A stretch of 64,000 nt of DNA from Arachis hypogaea (GCF_003086295.3 NW_027255455.1:489904-553903); one strand, 5' to 3'. Positions 33,839 to 47,476 are shown, counted from the stretch's first letter. Notes: generated from the letters alone by a model not told the origin. Made by a program: numbers and translations.

Positions 33839-35564
33839 TTAGAAAACACTAAAAAAACCCTACAAAACCCTAGAAATGCGAAAAAATCCTAAAACCTAAA
33901 CCCGAGAAACCCTATAAAACCCTTCAAAATCCTAGAAAATGCGAAAAGACCCAAGAGAATCCTAAAAAACTCTAGAAATCCCTAAAAAACCCTAGAAAAC
34001 CATAAAAAACCCTAAAAAATCATAAAAAATCCTAAAAAAATCCTAGAAAATCCTAAAACCCTAGAAAACAATAAAAAACTCTAACAACTCTAGAAAATCC
34101 AAAAAAACTCAAGAAAACCGTAAAAAACTCTTAGAACTCTAAAAAGCCTAAAAAACCCCAAAAACTCTAGAAAACCGTAAAATATCCTAGAAAACCTAGA
34201 AAACCTAAAAAACCCTTAGAATCATAGAAAACCTGAAAAAAGCAAAAAGATACAAGAAAAACCTAAAAAACACTCAAAATCCTAGAAAAACCTAAAAAAC
34301 ACTCAAAATCCTAGAAAACCCTAAAAAACCTAGAAACCCAAAAAACGAAAACCCTAAAAATCCTAGAAAACCCTAGAAAACCCTAAAAACCCTAAAAAAC
34401 TCTAACAACTCTAGAAAATCCTAAAAAACTCAAGAAAACAATAAAAAAAATACTTAGAACTCTAAAAAAGCCCAAAAAACCCAAAAAACCCTAGAAAACC
34501 GTAAAATATCCTAGAAAACCTTAGAAAACCCTAGGAATCATAGAAAACCCTAAAAAAGCTAAAAGATACTAGAAAACCCTAAAAATACTAAAAATCCTAG
34601 AAAACCTAAAAAATACTAAAAACCCTAAAAAATCCTAGAAAACCCTAAAAACCTAGAAAACCCTAAAGAACCTAAAAAAAAGCTATAAAATCCTAAAAAA
34701 CCCTAAAAACCTAAAAAACTTTAGAAATCCCTAAAAAACCCTAGAAAACCCTTACAACCTAGAAAATCCAAAAAAAACTCAAGAAAACCCTAAAAAACAC
34801 TAAAAATCCTAGAAAACCCTAAAAAACCCTTGAAAACCCTAAAAATCCTAAAAACGAGAAAACCCTAGAATATCCTAGAAAATCCTAGAAAAACCAAAAA
34901 ACCCTAAAAGCCCTAGAAACCCCTAAAAATCCTAGAAAATCATAAAAACTTTAGAAAACCCTAGAAAATCCTAAAAATCCTAAAGAATCCAAAAAAAACA
35001 CCAAGAAAACGCTAGAAAACGCTAAAAATCCTAGAAAACCAAAAAACTACAAAACTTAGAAAACGCTACAAAACCCTAGAAAACCTAAAAAAGTCCTAGA
35101 AATCCCTAAAAAAGCCTAGAAAACGCTAAAAACACTAGAAAACCCTAAAAAACTCTAACAACTCTAGAAAATCCTAAAAAACTCAAGAAAACCCTAAAAA
35201 CTCTTAGAACTCTAAAAAGCCTAAAAAACCCCAAAAAATCCTAGAAAACGGTAAAATATCCTAGAAAACCTTAGAAAACCCTAAAAAACCCTAAGAATCA
35301 TAGAAAACCCTAAAAAACTAAAAATCCTAAAAATCACTAAAAACCAGAAAAAACCCTAGAAAACCCTAAAAAGCCTAAAAAACCCCAAAAAATCCTAGAA
35401 AACCCTAGAAAACCCTAAAAACCCTAGAAAACCCTAGAAACTCCTAAAAATTCTAGAAAACCCTAGAAAACACTAGAAAACACTAGAAAACCCTAGAAAA
35501 TACTAGAAAATCCTAGAAAATCATAAAAAACCCTAGAAAACGCTTAAATACCCTAAAAATCCCT
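33831..35564 (-). repeat. C-rich block of unit alpha (1.7 kb)
   Basis: Near copy of 47477-49229. It starts with AAATGCG and AAACCCGAG, the reverse complements of the left-half CGCATTTTC and CTCGGGTTT landmarks. It has more homopolymer-length differences than its copy. No gene. Confidence 0.9.
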
Positions 35565-35568
35565 ACGG
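35561..35568. other. Polarity junction CCCTACGG (C-rich to G-rich)
   Basis: AACGCTTAAATACCCTAAAA lies just upstream and is the reverse complement, with one change, of the flank beside the left-half CCTAGGG junctions. Here the palindrome is mutated at one base. Confidence 0.88.
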
Positions 35569-36380
35569 TTTTTTAGGTTTTTCTAGGGTTGTTAGGGTTT
35601 TCTAGGCTTTTTATGGTTTTTTTCAGCGTTTTCTAGGTTTTTATTTTTTCTAGGGTTTTTAGGGTTTTTTAGGGTTTTCTAGAGTTTTTAAGGTTTTCTA
35701 GTGTTTTTAGGATTTTGTAGGATTTTTAGGGTTTTTTAGGAGTTTTTAGGATTCTCTAGGGGTTTTAGTGTTTTTTAGGGTTTTCTAGGTTTTTTGTGGT
35801 TTTCTAGGGTTTTTAGGGTTTTTTAGGGTTTTCTAGTGGTTTTGAGAGTTTTTTAGTGTTTTTAGGGTTTTTAGGGTTTCTTAGAGTTTTTTATGGTTTT
35901 CTAGGGTTTTTAGGGGGGTTTTAGGGAGTTTTTAGGGTTTTCTAGGATTTTCTAGGATTTTTTAGGGTTTGCTACGGTTTTTAGGGCTTTTCTAGGAATT
36001 TTAGGATTTTTAGGATTTTCTTGGGTTTTTAGTGTTTCCTAGGGTTTTTAGCATTTTTAGGGTTTTTAGAGTTTTTAGGGTTTTTTAAGGTTTTAAGGGT
36101 TTTTAGGAAATTTTAGGGTTGTTTTTAGTGTTTAGGATTTTTTGGGGTTTCCTATGATTTTTAAGAGTTTTTTCGGGTTTTTAGGTTTTTCTTAGGTTTT
36201 TAGTGTTTTTTAGAGTTTTCTATGGTTTTAGAATTTTTTAGGGTTTTCTAGTATTTTTTAGGTTTTTAGATCTAGGGTTTTTAGTGTTTTTTAGGGTTTT
36301 TAGTGTTTTCTAGGATTTTTTATGGTTTTAAGGGTTTTTTAGGGGTTTCTAGGATTTTTTAGGATTTTTTGGGTTTTTTA
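35565..36380 (+). repeat. Short G-rich block of unit alpha
   Basis: The reverse complement of the left-half short C-blocks in landmark order: TTTCAGCGTTTTC, GGATTCTCTAGG, TAGTGGTTTTGAGAG, TTTCTTAGAG. It is matched by 49230-50044. No gene. Confidence 0.9.
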
Positions 36381-36389
36381 GAAAAAAAC
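36373..36389. other. Degenerate junction GTTTTTTAGAAAAAAAC
   Basis: At the alpha/beta boundary the TTAA dyad is absent and G-rich decamers meet C-rich ones at T6-AG-A7. The expected GGGTTGTTAATAACCC appears to have been removed by a small deletion. The same form is present in the HOR copy at 50037. Confidence 0.85.
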
Positions 36390-39300
36390 TAAAAAACCCT
36401 ACAAAACCCTAGAAAATGCGAAAAAATCCTAAACCCGAGAAACCCTATAAAACCCTTCAAAATCCTAGAAAACACGAAAAGACCCAAGAGAATCCTAAAA
36501 AACTCTAGAAATCTCTAAAAAACCCTAGAAAACCATAAAAAACCTAAAAAAAACCCTAAAAATCCTAAAAAAATCCTAGAAAACCCTAAAAATCCTAGAA
36601 AACAATATAAAAAACTCTAACAACTCTAGAAAATCCTAAAAAACTCAAGAAGGCTAAAAAACTCTTAAAAGCCTAAACCCTAAACCCTAAACCCTAGAAA
36701 ACCGTAAAATATCCTAGAAAACCTTAGAAAATCCTAAAAAAATCCTAAGAATCATAGAAAACCCTAAAAATGCTAAAAGATACAAGAAAACCCTAAAAAA
36801 CACTAAAAATCCTAGAAAACTCTAAAAAACACTAAAAACCCTAAAAAACCCTGGAAAATCCTAAAAATCCTGGAAAACCCTAAAAATCCTAGAAAATCCT
36901 AGAAAACCCTAAAAACCCTAGAAAACCCTAAAAATCTCTAACAACTCTAGAAAATCCTAAAAAACTCAGGAAAACCCTAAAAAAACTCTTAGAACTCTAA
37001 AAAAGCCTAAAAAACCCCAAAAAACTCTAGAAAACCGTAAAATATCCTAGAAAACCCTAAAAAACCCTTAGAATCATAGAAAACCTTAAAAAAGCTAAAA
37101 GATACAAGAAAAACCTAAAAAACACTCAAAATCCTAGAAAACCCTAAAAAAAACTAAAAACCCTAAAAAACCCTAGAAAACCCTAAAAACTGTAGAAAAC
37201 CCTAAAAATCCTAGAAAACCCTAGAAAACCCTAAAAAACTCTAACAACTCTAGAAAATCCTTAAAAACTCAAGAAAATCCTAAAAAAATACTTAGAACTC
37301 GAAAAAAGTCCAAAAAACCCCAAAAAACCCTAGAAAACCGAAAAATATCCTAGAAAACCTTAGAAAACCCTAGGAATCATAGAAAACCCTAAAAAAGCTA
37401 AAAGATACTAGAAAACCCTAAAAAATACTAAAAATCCTAGAAAACCCTAAAAACACTAAAAACTCAAAAAAACCCTAGAAAACCCTAGAAAACCCTAAAG
37501 AACCTAAAAAAAGCTATAAAATCCTAAAAAACCCAAAAAACCTAAAACACTTTAGAAATCCCTAAAAAACCTTAGAAAACTATTACAACCCTAGAAAATC
37601 CTAAAAAACTCAAGAAAATCCTAAAAAACACCAAAAATCCTAGAAAACCCTAAAAGACCCTAAAAAACCTTTGAAAACCCTAAAAATAGAAAATCCTAGA
37701 AAATCCTAGAAAAACCTAGAAAACCCAAAAAATCCTAAAAGCCCTAGAAAACCCTAAAAACCTCTAAAAATCCTAGAAAATCATAAAAAACTTTAGAAAA
37801 CCCTAGAAAATCCTAAAAATCCTAAAAAATCCAAAAAAACTTTAAAAGACCCTAGAAAACCCTAAAAATCCTAGAAAATACTAAAAAACTACAAAACTTA
37901 GAAAACGCTACAAAACCCTAGAAAACCTAAACAAGGCCTAGAAATTCCTAAAAAAGCCTAGAAAACGCTAAAAACACTAGAAAACCCTAAAAAACTCTAA
38001 CAACTCTAGAAAATCCTAAAAAACTCAAGAAAATCCTAAAAAACTCTTAGAACTCTAAAAAAGCCTAAAAAACCCCAAAAAACCCTAGAAAAACGTAAAA
38101 TATCCTAGAAAACCTTAGAAAACCCTAAGAATCATAGAAAATTCTAAAAAAGCTAAAAGATACTAGAAAACCCTGAAAACAATAAAAATCCTAGAAAACC
38201 CTAAAAAACACTAAAAACCCTAAAATATCCAAGAAAATCCTACAAATCCTAGAAAACCCTAAAAAACCTATAAAATCCTAAAAACCCGTAAAAAACCTAA
38301 AAAACTTTAGAAATCCCTAAAAAACCCTAGAAAACCAAAAAAATACTAAAAATCCTAGAAAATCCTAAAAAACCCTAAAAAACCCCTTGAAAACCCTAAA
38401 AAATCCTAAAAACTCTAGAAAAACCCTATAAAATCCTAGAATATCCTAGAAAACCCAAAAAATCCTAAAATCCCTAGAAAACCCTAAAAACCCCTAAAAA
38501 TTCTAGAAAACCATAAAAAACTTTAGAAAACCCTAGAAAATCCTAAAAATCCTAAAAAATCCAAAAAAAAACTTTAAAAGACCCTAGAAAACCCTAAAAA
38601 TCCTAGAAAACACCAAAAAACTACAAAACTTAGAAAACGCTACAAAACCGTAGAAAACCTAAAAAAGGCCTAGAAATCCCTAAAAAAGCCTAGAAAACGC
38701 TAAAAACACTAGAAAACCCTAAAAAACTCTAACAACTCTAGAAAATCCAAAAAAACTCAAGAAAACCCTAAAAAAACTCTTAGAACTCAAAAAAAGCCTA
38801 AAAAACCCCAAAAAACGCTAAAAAACCGTAAAATATCCTTGAAAACCTTAGAAAACCCTAAGAATCATAGAAAACCCTAAAAAAGCTAAAAGATACTAGA
38901 AAACCCTAAAAAACACTAAAAGTCCTAGAAAACCCTAAAAAATACTAAAAACCCTAAAAAACCCTAGAAAATCCTAAAAATCCTAGAAAACCTTAGAAAA
39001 CCCTAAGAATAATAGAAAACCCTAAAAAACACTAAAAATCCTAGAAAATCCTAAAAAACACTAAAAACCCTAAAAAACACTAGAAAATGCTAAAAATCCT
39101 AGAAAACCCTAAAAAACCTAAAAAAACCTATAAAATCCTAAAAAACCTAAAAAACCCTAGAAAACCCTAACAACCCTAGAAAATCCTAAAAAACTCAAGA
39201 AAACCCTAAAAAACTCTTAGAACTCTAAAAAAGCCTAAGAAACCCCAAAAAACTCTAGAAAACCGTAAAATATCCTAGAAAACCCTAAGAATCATAGAAA

Positions 39301-41653
39301 ACCCTAAAAAAGCTAAAAGATACTAGAAAACCCCAACAAACACTAAAAATCCTAGGAAACCCTAAAAAACACTAAAAACCCTAAAAAATCCTAGACAACC
39401 CTAAAAACCCTAGAAAACCCTAAAAATACTAGAAAACCCTAAAAAACACTAAAAATCCTAGAAAATCCTAAAAAACCCTTGAAAACCCTAAAAATCCTAA
39501 AAACTCTAGAAAAACCCTAGAAAATCCTAGAAAATCCAAAAAACACTAAAAGCCCTAGAAAACCCTAAAAACCCCTAAAAACCCTAGAAAACCATAAAAA
39601 AAATTTAGAAAACTGTAGAAAATCCTAAAAAACACTAAAAACCCTGAAAAACCCTAAAAAACACTAAAAACCCTGAAAAACCCTAGACAACCCTAAAAAC
39701 CCTAGAAAACCCTAAAAATCCTAGAAAACCCTAAAAAACCTAAAAAAAACCTATAAAATCCTAAAAAACCCTAAAAACCTTTAGAAATCCCTAAAAAACC
39801 CTAAAAAACCCTAACAACCCTAGAAAATCCTAAATAACTCAAGAAAACCCTAAAAAACACTAAAAATCCTAGAAAACCCTAAAAAACCTAAGAAACCCTT
39901 GAAAACCCTAAAAAATCCTAAAAACTCTAGAAAAACCCTAGAAAATCCTAGAAAATCCTAGAAAATCCTAAAAACCCTTGAAAATCCTAAAAACCCTAGA
40001 AAAACCCTAAAAAACTCTAAAAAACTCTAACAACTCTAGAAAATCCGAAAAAACTCAAGAAAACCCTAAAAAAACTCTTAGAACGCTAAAAAAGCCTAAA
40101 ACATCCCAAAAAACCCTAGAAAATCGTAAAATATCCTAGAAAACCTTAGAAAACCCTAAGAATCATAGAAAAGCCTAAAAAAGCTAAAAGATACTAGAAA
40201 ACCCTAAAAGTCCTAGAAAACCCTAAAAAACACTAAAAACCTTAAAAAACCCTAGAAAACCCTAAAAACCCTAGAAAACCCTAAAAAACTCTAACAACTC
40301 TAGAAAATCCTAAAAAACTCAAGAAAACCCTAAAAAACACTTAGAACTCTAAAAAGCCTAAAAAACACCAAAAACCCTAGAAAACCGTAAAATATCCTAG
40401 AAAACCTTAGAAAATCCTAAAAAACACTAAAAGTCCTAGAAAACCCTAAAAAAACACTAAAAATCCTAAAAAACCCTAGAAAACCCTGAAGATCCTAGAA
40501 AACCCTAAAAAACCCTAACAACTCTAGAAAATCCTAAAAAACTCAAGAAAACCCTAAAAAACTCTTAGAACTCTATAAAAGCCTAAAAAACCCCAAAAAA
40601 CCCTAGAAAACCGTAAAATATCCTAGAAAACCTTAGAAAACCCTAAAATCATAGAAAACCCTAAAAAAGCTAAAAGATACCAGAAAACCCTAAAAACACA
40701 AAAAAATCCTAGAAAACCCTAAAAAACACTAAAAACCCTAAAAAACCCTAGAAAATCCTAAAAATCCTAGAAAACCCTAAAAACCTAAAAAAAATCTATA
40801 AAATCCTAAAAAACCGTAAAAAACCTAAAAAACTTTAGAAATCCCTAAAAAACCCTAGAAAACACTAGAAAACCCTAACAACCCTAGAAAATCCTAAAAA
40901 ACTCAAGAAAACCCTAAAAAATACTAAAAATCCTAGAAAACCCTAAAGAACCCTATAAAATCCTAGAATATCCTAGAAAACCCAAAAAACCCTAAAAGCC
41001 CTAGAAAACCCTAAAAACCCTAGAAAACCATAAAAAACTTTAGAAAACTCTAGAAAATCCTAAAAATCCTAAAAAATCTAAAAAAACACCAAGAAAACGC
41101 TAAAAATCCTAGAAAACACCAAAAAACTACAAACTTAGAAAATGCTACAAAACCCTAGAAAACCTAAAAAAGGCCTAGAAATCCCTAAAAAAGCCTAGAA
41201 AACGCTAAAAACACTAGAAAACCCTAAAAAACTCTAACAACTCTAGAAAATCCTAAAAAACTCAAGAAAACCCTAAAAAACTCTTAGAACTCTAAAAAGC
41301 CTAAAAAATTCCAAAAAATCCTAGAAAACCGTAAAATATCCTAGAAAACCTTAGAAAATGCTAAAAAACCTAAGAATCATAGAAAACCCTAAAAAACACT
41401 AAAAATCCTAAAAATCACTAAAAACCCGAGAAAATCCTAGAAAACCCTAAAAATTCTAGAAAACCCTAAAAATCCTAGAAAACCCTCAAAACCCTAGAAA
41501 ACCCTAGAAACTCCTAAAAATCCTAGAAAACCCTAGAAAACACTAGAAAACACTAGAAAACCCTAGAAAATACTAGAAAACCCTAGAAAATACTAGAAAA
41601 CCCTAGAAAACCATAAAAACCCTAGAAAACGCTTAAATACCCTAAAAATCCCT
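36381..41653 (-). repeat. Long C-rich block of unit beta (5.3 kb)
   Basis: CCCTA decamers organised as roughly 300-bp modules with the CTCTAACAACTCTAG landmark. It corresponds in reverse complement to the long G-blocks of the left half. It is matched by 50045-55320 at an offset of about 13,665 bp. It contains the canonical telomere run at 36672-36696. No gene. Confidence 0.92.
36672..36696 (-). repeat. Canonical plant telomere motif, three perfect heptamers
   Basis: Three consecutive perfect CCTAAAC heptamers followed by CCTA, that is the Arabidopsis-type TTTAGGG repeat on the minus strand, replace the 9-11-bp units. Elsewhere 7-bp spacing occurs only sporadically. The HOR copy at 50336-50360 has the same run. 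Confidence 0.85.
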
Positions 41654-41657
41654 ACGA
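41650..41657. other. Polarity junction CCCTACGA
   Basis: C-rich changes to G-rich (CCCTACGATTTTTTAGG) in beta. It has one more substitution than the alpha form CCCTACGG. Confidence 0.88.
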
Positions 41658-42376
41658 TTTTTTAGGTTTTTCTAGGGTTGTTAGGGTTTTCTAGGCTTTT
41701 TTATGGTTTTTTTCAGCGTTTTCTAGGTTTTTATTTTTTCTAGGGTTTTTAGGGTTTTTTAGGGTTTTCTAGAGTTTTTAAGGTTTTCTAGGGTTTTTAG
41801 GATTTTGTAGGATTTTTAGGGTTTTTTAGGAGTTTTTAGGATTCTCTAGCAGTTTTAGTGTTTTTTAGGGTTTTCTATGTTTTTTGTGGTTTTCTAGGGT
41901 TGTTAGGGTTTTTTAGGGTTTTCTAGTGGTTTTGAGAGTTTTTTAGTGTTTTTAGGGTTTTTAGAGTTTCTTAGAGTTTTTTAGGGTTTTTTAAAGTTTT
42001 TTATGGTTTTCTAGGGTTTTTAGGGGGTTTTAGGTAGTTTTTAGGGTTTTCTAGGGTTTTCTAGGATTTTTTAGGGTTTGCTACGGTTTTTAGGATTTTT
42101 CTAGGAATTTTAGGATTTTTAGGGTTTTCTTGGGTTTTTAGTGTTTTTTCTAGGGTTTTTAGCATTTTTAGGGTTTTTAGAGTTTTTAGGGTTTTTTTAA
42201 GGTTTTAAGGGTTTTTAGGAAATTTTAGGGTTGTTTTTAGTGTTTTAGGATTTTTTGGGGTTTTCTATTTTAAGAGTTTTTTAGGGTTTTTAGGTTTTCT
42301 TAGGTTTTTAGTGTTTTTTAGAGTTTTCTATGGTTTTAGGATTTTTTAGGATTTTTTAGGGATTTTTAGGGTTGTT
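41654..42376 (+). repeat. Short G-rich block of unit beta
   Basis: Begins TTTTTTAGGTTTTTC and passes GGATTCTCTAGCAG. It ends TTTTTAGGATTTTTTAGGG before the dyad and lacks the TTCTAGCATTTTTTTAGG segment of the gamma block. It is matched by 55321-56044 and again by 62393-63117. Confidence 0.9.
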
Positions 42377-42384
42377 AATAACCC
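42369..42384. other. Polarity junction dyad GGGTTGTTAATAACCC
   Basis: Same 16-bp dyad as at 33823. The right flank AGAAAACAC (without CTT) marks a gamma start. Confidence 0.9.
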
Positions 42385-45300
42385 AGAAAACACTAAAAAA
42401 ACCCTACAAAACCCTAGAAAATGCGAAAAAATCCTAAAACCCTAAACCCGAGAAACCCTATAAAACCCTTCAAAATCCTAGAAAATGCGAAAAGACCCAA
42501 GAGAATCCTAAAAAACTCTAGAAATCCCTAAAAAACCCTAGAAAACCATAAAAAACCCTAGAAAATCATAAAAAATCCTAAAAAAATCCTAGAAAATCCT
42601 AAAAACCCTAGAAAACAATAAAAAACTCTAACAACTCTAGAAAATCCAAAAAAACTCAAGAAAACCGTAAAAAAACTCTTAGAACTCTAAAAAAGCCTAA
42701 AAAACCCCAAAAAACTCTAGAAAACCGTAAAATATCCTAGAAAACCTTAGAAAACCCTAAAAAACCCTTAGAATCATAGAAAACCTTAAAAAAGCAAAAA
42801 GATACAAGAAAAACCTAAAAAACACTCAAAATCCTAGAAAAACCTAAAAAACACTCAAAATCCTAGAAAACCCTAAAAAACCCTAGAAAACCCTAAAAAC
42901 GAAAACCCTAAAAATCCTAGAAAACCCTAGAAAACCCTAAAAACCCTAGAAAACCCTAAAAAACTCTAACAACTCTAGAAAATCCTAAAAAACTCAAGAA
43001 AACAATAAAAAAAATACTTAGAACTCTAAAAAAGCCCAAAAAACCCCAAAAAACCCTAGAAAACCGTAAAATATCCTAGAAAACCTTAGAAAACCCTAGG
43101 AATCATAGAAAACCCTAAAAAAGCTAAAAGATACTAGAAAACCCTAAAAAATACTAAAAATCCTAGAAAACCCTAAAAAATACTAAAAACCCTAAAAAAA
43201 TCCTAGAAAACCCTAAAAACCCTAGAAAACCCTAAAGAACCTAAAAAAAAGCTATAAAATCCTAAAAAACCCTAAAAAACCTAAAAAACTTTAGAAATCC
43301 CTAAAAAACCCTAGAAAACCCTTACAACCCTAGAAAATCCTAAAAAACTCAAGAAAACCCTAAAAAACACTAAAAATCCTAGAAAACCCTAAAAAACCCT
43401 TGAAAACCCTAAAAAATCCTAAAAAACTAAAAACCCCTTGAAAACCATAAAAAATCCTAAAAACTCTAGAAAAACCCTATAAAATCTTATAATATCCTAG
43501 AAAACCCAAAAAACCCTAAAAGCCCTTAGAAAACCCTAAAACCCCCTAAAAACCCTAGAAAACCATAAAAAACTTTAGAAAACCCTAGAAAATCCTAAAA
43601 TCCTAAAAAATCCAAAAAAAACTTTAAAAGACCCTAGAAAACCCTAAAAATCCTAGAAAACACCAAAAAACTACAAAACTTAGAAAACGCTACAAAACCG
43701 TAGAAAACCTAAAAAAGGCCTAGAAATCCCTAAAAAAGCCTAGAAAACGCTAAAAACACTAGAAAACCCTAAAAAACGCTAACAACTCTAGAAAATCCAA
43801 AAAAACTCAAGAAAACCCTAAAAAAACTCTTAGAACTCAAAAAAAGCCTAAAAAACCCCAAAAAACGCTAAAAAACCGTAAAATATCCTTGAAAACCTTA
43901 GAAAACCCTAAGAATCATAGAAAACCCTAAAAAAGCTAAAAGATACTAGAAAACCCTAAAAAACACTAAAAGTCCTAGAAAACCCTAAAAAATACTAAAA
44001 ACCCTAAAAAACCCTAGAAAATCCTAAAAATCCTAGAAAACCTTAGAAAACCCTAAGAATAATAGAAAACCCTAAAAAACACTAAAAATCCTAGAAAATC
44101 CTAAAAAACACTAAAAACCCTAAAAAACACTAGAAAATGCTAAAAATCCTAGAAAACCCTAAAAAACCTAAAAAAACCTATAAAATCCTAAAAAACCTAA
44201 AAAACCCTAGAAAACCCTAACAACCCTAGAAAATCCTAAAAAACTCAAGAAAACCCTAAAAAACTCTTAGAACTCTAAAAAAGCCTAAGAAACCCCAAAA
44301 AACTCTAGAAAACCGTAAAATATCCTAGAAAACCCTAAGAATCATAGAAAACCCTAAAAAAGCTAAAAGATACTAGAAAACCCCAACAAACACTAAAAAT
44401 CCTAGGAAACCCTAAAAAACACTAAAAACCCTAAAAAATCCTAGACAACCCTAAAAACCCTAGAAAACCCTAAAAATACTAGAAAACCCTAAAAAACACT
44501 AAAAATCCTAGAAAATCCTAAAAAACCCTTGAAAACCCTAAAAATCCTAAAAACTCTAGAAAAACCCTAGAAAATCCTAGAAAATCCAAAAAACACTAAA
44601 AGCCCTAGAAAACCCTAAAAACCCCTAAAAACCCTAGAAAACCATAAAAAAAATTTAGAAAACTGTAGAAAATCCTAAAAAACACTAAAAACCCTGAAAA
44701 ACCCTAAAAAACACTAAAAACCCTGAAAAACCCTAGACAACCCTAAAAACCCTAGAAAACCCTAAAAATCCTAGAAAACCCTAAAAAACCTAAAAAAAAC
44801 CTATAAAATCCTAAAAAACCCTAAAAACCTTTAGAAATCCCTAAAAAACCCTAAAAAACCCTAACAACCCTAGAAAATCCTAAATAACTCAAGAAAACCC
44901 TAAAAAACACTAAAAATCCTAGAAAACCCTAAAAAACCTAAGAAACCCTTGAAAACCCTAAAAAATCCTAAAAACTCTAGAAAAACCCTAGAAAATCCTA
45001 GAAAATCCTAGAAAATCCTAAAAACCCTTGAAAATCCTAAAAACCCTAGAAAAACCCTAAAAAACTCTAAAAAACTCTAACAACTCTAGAAAATCCGAAA
45101 AAACTCAAGAAAACCCTAAAAAAACTCTTAGAACGCTAAAAAAGCCTAAAAATCGTAAAATATCCTAGAAAACCTTAGAAAGCCCTAAGAATCATAGAAA
45201 AGCCTAAAAAAGCTAAAAGATACTAGAAAACCCTAAAAAACACTAAAAGTCCTAGAAAACCCTAAAAAACACTAAAAACCTTAAAAAACCCTAGAAAACC

Positions 45301-46691
45301 CTAAAAACCCTAGAAAACCCTAAAAAACTCTAACAACTCTAGAAAATCCTAAAAAACTCAAGAAAACCCTAAAAAACACTTAGAACTCTAAAAAGCCTAA
45401 AAAACACCAAAAACCCTAGAAACCGTAAAATATCCTAGAAAACCTTAGAAAATCCTAAAAAACACTAAAAGTCCTAGAAAACCCTAAAAAAACACTAAAA
45501 ATCCTAAAAAACCCTAGAAAACCCTGAAGATCCTAGAAAACCCTAAAAAACTCTAACAACTCTAGAAAATCCTAAAAAACTCAAGAAAACCCTAAAAAAC
45601 TCTTAGAACTCTATAAAAGCCTAAAAAACCCCAAAAAACCCTAGAAAACCGTAAAATATCCTAGAAAACCTTAGAAAACCCTAAAATCATAGAAAACCCT
45701 AAAAAAGCTAAAAGATACCAGAAAACCCTAAAAACACAAAAAAATCCTAGAAAACCCTAAAAAACACTAAAAACCCTAAAAAACCCTAGAAAATCCTAAA
45801 AATCTTAGAAAACCCTAAAAACCTAAAAAAAATCTATAAAATCCTAAAAAACCGTAAAAAACCTAAAAAACTTTAGAAATCCCTAAAAAACCCTAGAAAA
45901 CACTAGAAAACCCTAACAACCCTAGAAAATCCTAAAAAACTCAAGAAAACCCTAAAAAATACTAAAAATCCTAGAAAACCCTAAAGAACCCTATAAAATC
46001 CTAGAATATCCTAGAAAACCCAAAAAACCCTAAAAGCCCTAGAAAACCCTAAAAACCCTAGAAAACCATAAAAAACTTTAGAAAACTCTAGAAAATTTTA
46101 AAAATCCTAAAAAATCTAAAAAAACACCAAGAAAACGCTAAAAATCCTAGAAAACACCAAAAAACTACAAACTTAGAAAATGCTACAAAACCCTAGAAAA
46201 CCTAAAAAAGGCCTAGAAATCCCTAAAAAAGCCTAGAAAACGCTAAAAACACTAGAAAACCCTAAAAAACTCTAACAACTCTAGAAAATCCTAAAAAACT
46301 CAAGAAAACCCTAAAAAACTCTTAGAACTCTAAAAAGCCTAAAAAATTCCAAAAAATCCTAGAAAACCGTAAAATATCCTAGAAAACCTTAGAAAATGCT
46401 AAAAAACCTAAGAATCATAGAAAACCCTAAAAAACACTAAAAATCCTAAAAATCACTAAAAACCCGAGAAAATCCTAGAAAACCCTAAAAATTCTAGAAA
46501 ACCCTAAAAATCCTAGAAAACCCTCAAAACCCTAGAAAACCCTAGAAACTCCTAAAAATCCTAGAAAACCCTAGAAAACACTAGAAAACACTAGAAAACC
46601 CTAGAAAATACTAGAAAACCCTAGAAAATACTAGAAAACCCTAGAAAACCATAAAAACCCTAGAAAACGCTTAAATACCCTAAAAATCCCT
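42377..46691 (-). repeat. Long C-rich block of unit gamma (4.3 kb)
   Basis: CCCTA decamers with gamma marks AAACCCCTTGAAAACC near 43433 and AATCTTATAATATCC near 43484. Near 45140 it has a short deletion (AAAAATCGTAAAAT) where beta reads ACATCCCAAAAAACCC. No gene. Confidence 0.92.
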
Positions 46692-46695
46692 ACGA
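46688..46695. other. Polarity junction CCCTACGA
   Basis: C-rich to G-rich switch of gamma, identical to the beta form. Confidence 0.88.
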
Positions 46696-47476
46696 TTTTT
46701 TAGGTTTTTCTAGGGTTGTTAGGGTTTTCTAGGCTTTTTTATGGTTTTTTTCAGCGTTTTCTAGGTTTTTATTTTTTCTAGGGTTTTAGGGTTTTTTAGG
46801 GTTTTCTAGAGTTTTTAAGGTTTTCTAGGGTTTTTAGGATTTTGTAGGATTTTTAGGGTTTTTTAGGAGTTTTTAGGATTCTCTAGCAGTTTTAGTGTTT
46901 TTTAGGGTTTTCTATGTTTTTTGTGGTTTTCTAGGGTTGTTAGGGTTTTTTAGGGTTTTCTAGTGGTTTTGAGAGTTTTTTAGTGTTTTTAGGGTTTTTA
47001 GAGTTTCTTAGAGTTTTTTAGGGTTTTTTAAAGTTTTTTATGGTTTTCTAGGGTTTTTAGGGGGGTTTTAGGTAGTTTTTAGGGTTTTCTAGGGTTTTCT
47101 AGGATTTTTTAGGGTTTGCTACGGTTTTTAGGATTTTTCTAGGAATTTTAGGATTTTTAGGGTTTTCTTGGGTTTTTAGTGTTTTTTCTAGGGTTTTTAG
47201 CATTTTTAGGGTTTTTAGAGTTTTTAGGGTTTTTTTAAGGTTTTAAGGGTTTTTAGGAAATTTTAGGGTTGTTTTTAGTGTTTTAGGATTTTTTGGGGTT
47301 TTCTATGATTTTTAAGAGTTTTTTAGGGTTTTTAGGTTTTCTTAGGTTTTTAGTGTTTTTTAGAGTTTTCTATGGTTTTAGGATTTTTTAGGGGTTTCTA
47401 GCATTTTTTTAGGATTTTTTGGGTTTTTTAGGGTCTAGGATTTTTTTAGGATTTTTTAGGGATTTTTAGGGTTGTT
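46692..47476 (+). repeat. Short G-rich block of unit gamma
   Basis: As in beta, but about 60 bp longer, with TTCTAGCATTTTTTTAGG and GGGTCTAGG near 47396-47440. The gamma0 copy at 33138-33830 has the same extra segment. Confidence 0.9.

Larger units (their letters stand above)
33831..47476. repeat. Right-half higher-order repeat, copy 1 (alpha-beta-gamma)
   Basis: Three units with C-blocks of 1.7, 5.3 and 4.3 kb and G-blocks of 0.7-0.8 kb. Junction offsets to copy 2 are 13,646 (33830 to 47476), 13,664 (36380 to 50044) and 13,668 (42376 to 56044). The orientation is opposite to the left-half HOR. Confidence 0.88.

Noticed and set aside
36373..36389. GTTTTTTAGAAAAAAAC and the GGGTT...AACCC dyad as transcription terminators
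   Set aside because: They mark polarity switches between blocks. The A/T hairpins are weak and there is no gene upstream.
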